Assembly (NCBI GenBank): GCA_008711295.1
Contig: VUYV01000046.1
Coordinates: 603,997 to 667,996, forward strand
From: Anarhynchus alexandrinus
Lineage: Eukaryota > Chordata > Aves > Charadriiformes > Charadriidae
Direction of reading: 5' to 3'
DNA length: 64,000 nucleotides
The notes under the pieces are model-generated. The model did not search any database, was not told the origin of the DNA, and worked only from the letters and a program-made list of their open reading frames with translations. Positions 61,730-64,000 of this stretch are shown in pieces (position 1 is the first letter of the stretch; each line of letters opens with the position of its first letter). Both the position numbers and the translations under genes were made by a program.

Positions 61730-64000
61730 TGATAGTGAGGAAGAAGATGAGCCGTTCTGCAGGAGCCAGCACGAGGCATGTGCCCGGAGGGGGTTCCAGT
61801 GCCCGCCACAGGGTTGGTCCTGGTTCAAAGCGGGTGCTGGTTTTGCAGCTTTAGTCTGTGTTTATTTGGTGTAGGTAATTGAAAGGTGTTTAAAAATACA
61901 GTCGCTGTTTCAGATGTTTAGGCAGGCTGTTCAAGCCGTCTAAGTAACAGACCCCAGGACACTCGCCTTTGATAGGGAAATAGGTACCTTAAACAGAAAT
62001 GTGTTTGCCATCTTGTTCCCTAGCTGGCGCGGCTGTTGTTACTAATACAGATGGCTTTTTTAAGTCATAAGGGGCGTAGCTGTAAGTGCACGGTAATATG
62101 ATGGCATAAATTTCTAATACTGGTGTGCCATTGCCTCTCTATAGAAGAAAAAAAGAAAATTTGTTTGCTTGTAGTGATATATCCAGTAATGTGCACTGCA
62201 AAGGAGAAATCGGATCTCTTGGAGAGAGCTTCCTTATAGGAACTGGAGGATTTTAGCATCCTGAAAGAGGGGCTTTTCAGCAAGTTTCCAGGTTCTGCCT
62301 GAGAATCACAGATTTATAATATAATATCATTCCGCTTAAGTCACATACTGTGGTTAACTCCTGATCATGGCAGTGAAGTGGCATGAGAGGAGTTCTCTAA
62401 GGTGCTACTGATGCGCAGATCCTGACTTTGAAGTAGTTGCCAATTTAGTCATACCGCTTAGCTGAAATTTCAATTTGAATGAAAGAAATTCTCTTTTGAA
62501 GGAGATAAGCATGAATTAAGTGAGATTTTAGCATGCAGAAAAAAGCCATATCGTGTATTTCATCTGTGAGAGAGGCTTCCAGTAGGTTCCCTAGAGCAAA
62601 CGGAAGTATAGCAGGAGCCAAATGTCAAAATAGAACAAACAGGAGAGAAAAAAATAATAAATATATTCACCTGATTTCAGTATTACACTTCAAAATGTTC
62701 TTAATGAAGATGTTGGTGTGTGAAAGAACCGAAATGTACAGGTGAATGATGCGGGCAAATCACAGGCAAAGCTGTGAGCAGGGATGGAAAGACAAATACA
62801 ATTTTATCGAATCACTTCTGCTTGCAGAGCACAGCGCGTGCTCTGTTTAGTGATTCCTGTGCTCAAAATGAAGGTCTGCCCTGTGCTCAACTCTGAAAGA
62901 GTTTCTTGTGTAGGACTTGTGTTTCCTAGTTCCATTTGAATTAGTTGGTAGGGGGGAAAGATGTTCTTTGCTTGAAGTTGTAAAGTCGGGGTTTTTTTCA
63001 ATGCTCCTTTTATCAAGTCACTCCAAAAAGACAAAACTGAAAAGTGTAAGTAAATATTTAAAATGAAAACTTGTATCTTGAGCACTTATGACTGTGTCTG
63101 CTAACTCGATTATGTCATACTCTACAGCTCAGTTCTTCTGAAAGGGACGACTAACAGTGTTAGCATAAATTCCATAGTTTTACATTCAAATTATTAAGTA
63201 ATTAGAGGAATATAAAGGCTCTGTACAGCTGTAGCTATGCTGTATGGTCACAGGACTGAGAGACATTCAGGCCTAAGGTTTTTTACAGATTAATTTTGCA
63301 AACCTTGAGCAAGTCATTAGTCTCCAAGTTCACAAAGGTATTTGCTTCTTAGCTATTCAAAGATAAGATAATACAGTTTAAAATACCCTCAATACTAATA
63401 AATTACAGTATTTCAGATTCCCATTGCAGCTGAATAGACTGGTGGGTTCTCTTTTTGTATTTTAGGCTGACTAAAATGCTTCTTTGCAAGCACAAGAAGA
63501 CTAGAATGAAGTGTGGTGACAGTCTAAACAGATTTCCTCCATTTCAGTGCCGAGGAAGTTCTGGCATTGATTTCATCAGTCTGTGGTGTTGGTTAAAGAG
63601 TTCTTCCCCTCCTACGCTCCCCCTTTGTGATCCATTCACTTGATTTGAGCAGACACTTTTGCTTGGCTGGTAATAACGCTGTAGTATGACTGAAGAAATG
63701 TTCCATGCAGTATTAGGTTTGGGGTTTTGTTGTTTATGTATAAACATACTTGATGGGAGAACTGCGTAGTGCTTATTTTATTTCAAAAGCATGAAAACAA
63801 ATAGATTTATTCATTCTACAGATTTTTTCAGGCTTTTTCCTCAAACCGGTTCAGGAATGTAGGACTAAAATAGAATGGGACATTATCAGGTTCAGCCCTC
63901 CGGTGTTGGTTATTTACTCATACAGTCCTAACGAGGAGCTCCAGCAGTAACGGCCCTCTAGCCTGGTCACTTCCTTTCTAACATAGCCTGTTGCATAGCA

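Larger units (their letters stand above)
56992..64000 (+). other. PTK2: PTK2 intron downstream of E11, 5' part
   Basis: The intron starts GTAAGGCTC and is not finished at the window edge. The exon carrying Tyr397 was looked for and not found. It contains an A16 run (57003-57018), CR1 remnants at 58405-58478, 61165-61237 and 61318-61729, and a short open frame at 61728-61874. The stretches 58479-61164 and 61875-64000 hold nothing I recognise. Confidence 0.85.

Noticed and set aside
63434..63643. TTTGTATTTTAG acceptor-like site followed by an open frame near the window end
   Set aside because: The frame does not resemble the expected Tyr397 exon or any known FAK segment, and no good donor in the right phase is evident.
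1..64000. miR-151, hosted by PTK2 in mammals
   Set aside because: It lies in a much later intron of the mammalian gene and is considered mammal-specific; no matching hairpin was seen here.
1..64000. CRISPR arrays, operons, tRNA or rRNA genes, or a new multi-gene system
   Set aside because: No regularly spaced repeats, no clustered bacterial-type genes and no tRNA-like or rRNA-like sequence were seen; the content is intron, exons and transposons.

Overview
This window is vertebrate, almost certainly avian, nuclear DNA. It is AT-rich and mostly intronic, and carries many 5'-truncated CR1 LINEs, several ending in the bird-type ATTCTATG tail. There is no bacterial-style gene density, no CRISPR array and no operon. 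The long open frames are nearly all chance intronic frames or CR1 ORF2 debris.

The one gene supported is PTK2 (focal adhesion kinase, FAK) on the + strand, entered and left mid-gene. Eleven exons between 5508 and 56991, each bounded by GT...AG, join into 982 nt of uninterrupted reading frame: 327 codons plus one base. Against FAK as I remember it (human/chicken numbering) they code residues 66-392 with no net insertion or deletion. That covers most of the F1 lobe, all of F2 and F3 of the FERM domain, and the linker with the first proline-rich Src SH3 site. They stop just before the exon that should carry autophosphorylation site Tyr397. The first 65 residues and the kinase, later proline-rich and FAT regions lie outside the window. 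As I recall the chicken protein, the translation matches it except at residues 265-266 in exon E7 (Ser-Trp read here as Arg-Ser).

Layout: 1-5507 upstream intron; E1 5508-5674; a 9.1 kb intron with three CR1 copies and a broken LTR; E2 14748-14835; a 17.9 kb intron with four CR1 copies; a cluster E3-E9 (32769-46847); a 7.6 kb intron with two CR1 copies; two tiny exons E10 (31 nt) and E11 (53 nt); then more than 7 kb of intron with three CR1 remnants to the window edge.

I did not find a new multi-gene system. The points most worth checking are the two-residue change in E7, the frame-linked pair E10/E11, the frame-neutral exon E4 that carries kinase-contact residues, inverted CR1 copies around E2, an LTR split by a CR1 fragment, one unidentified coding-like minus-strand segment, and a few clean hairpins. 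Comparisons with FAK and with repeat families are from memory, not from alignment.
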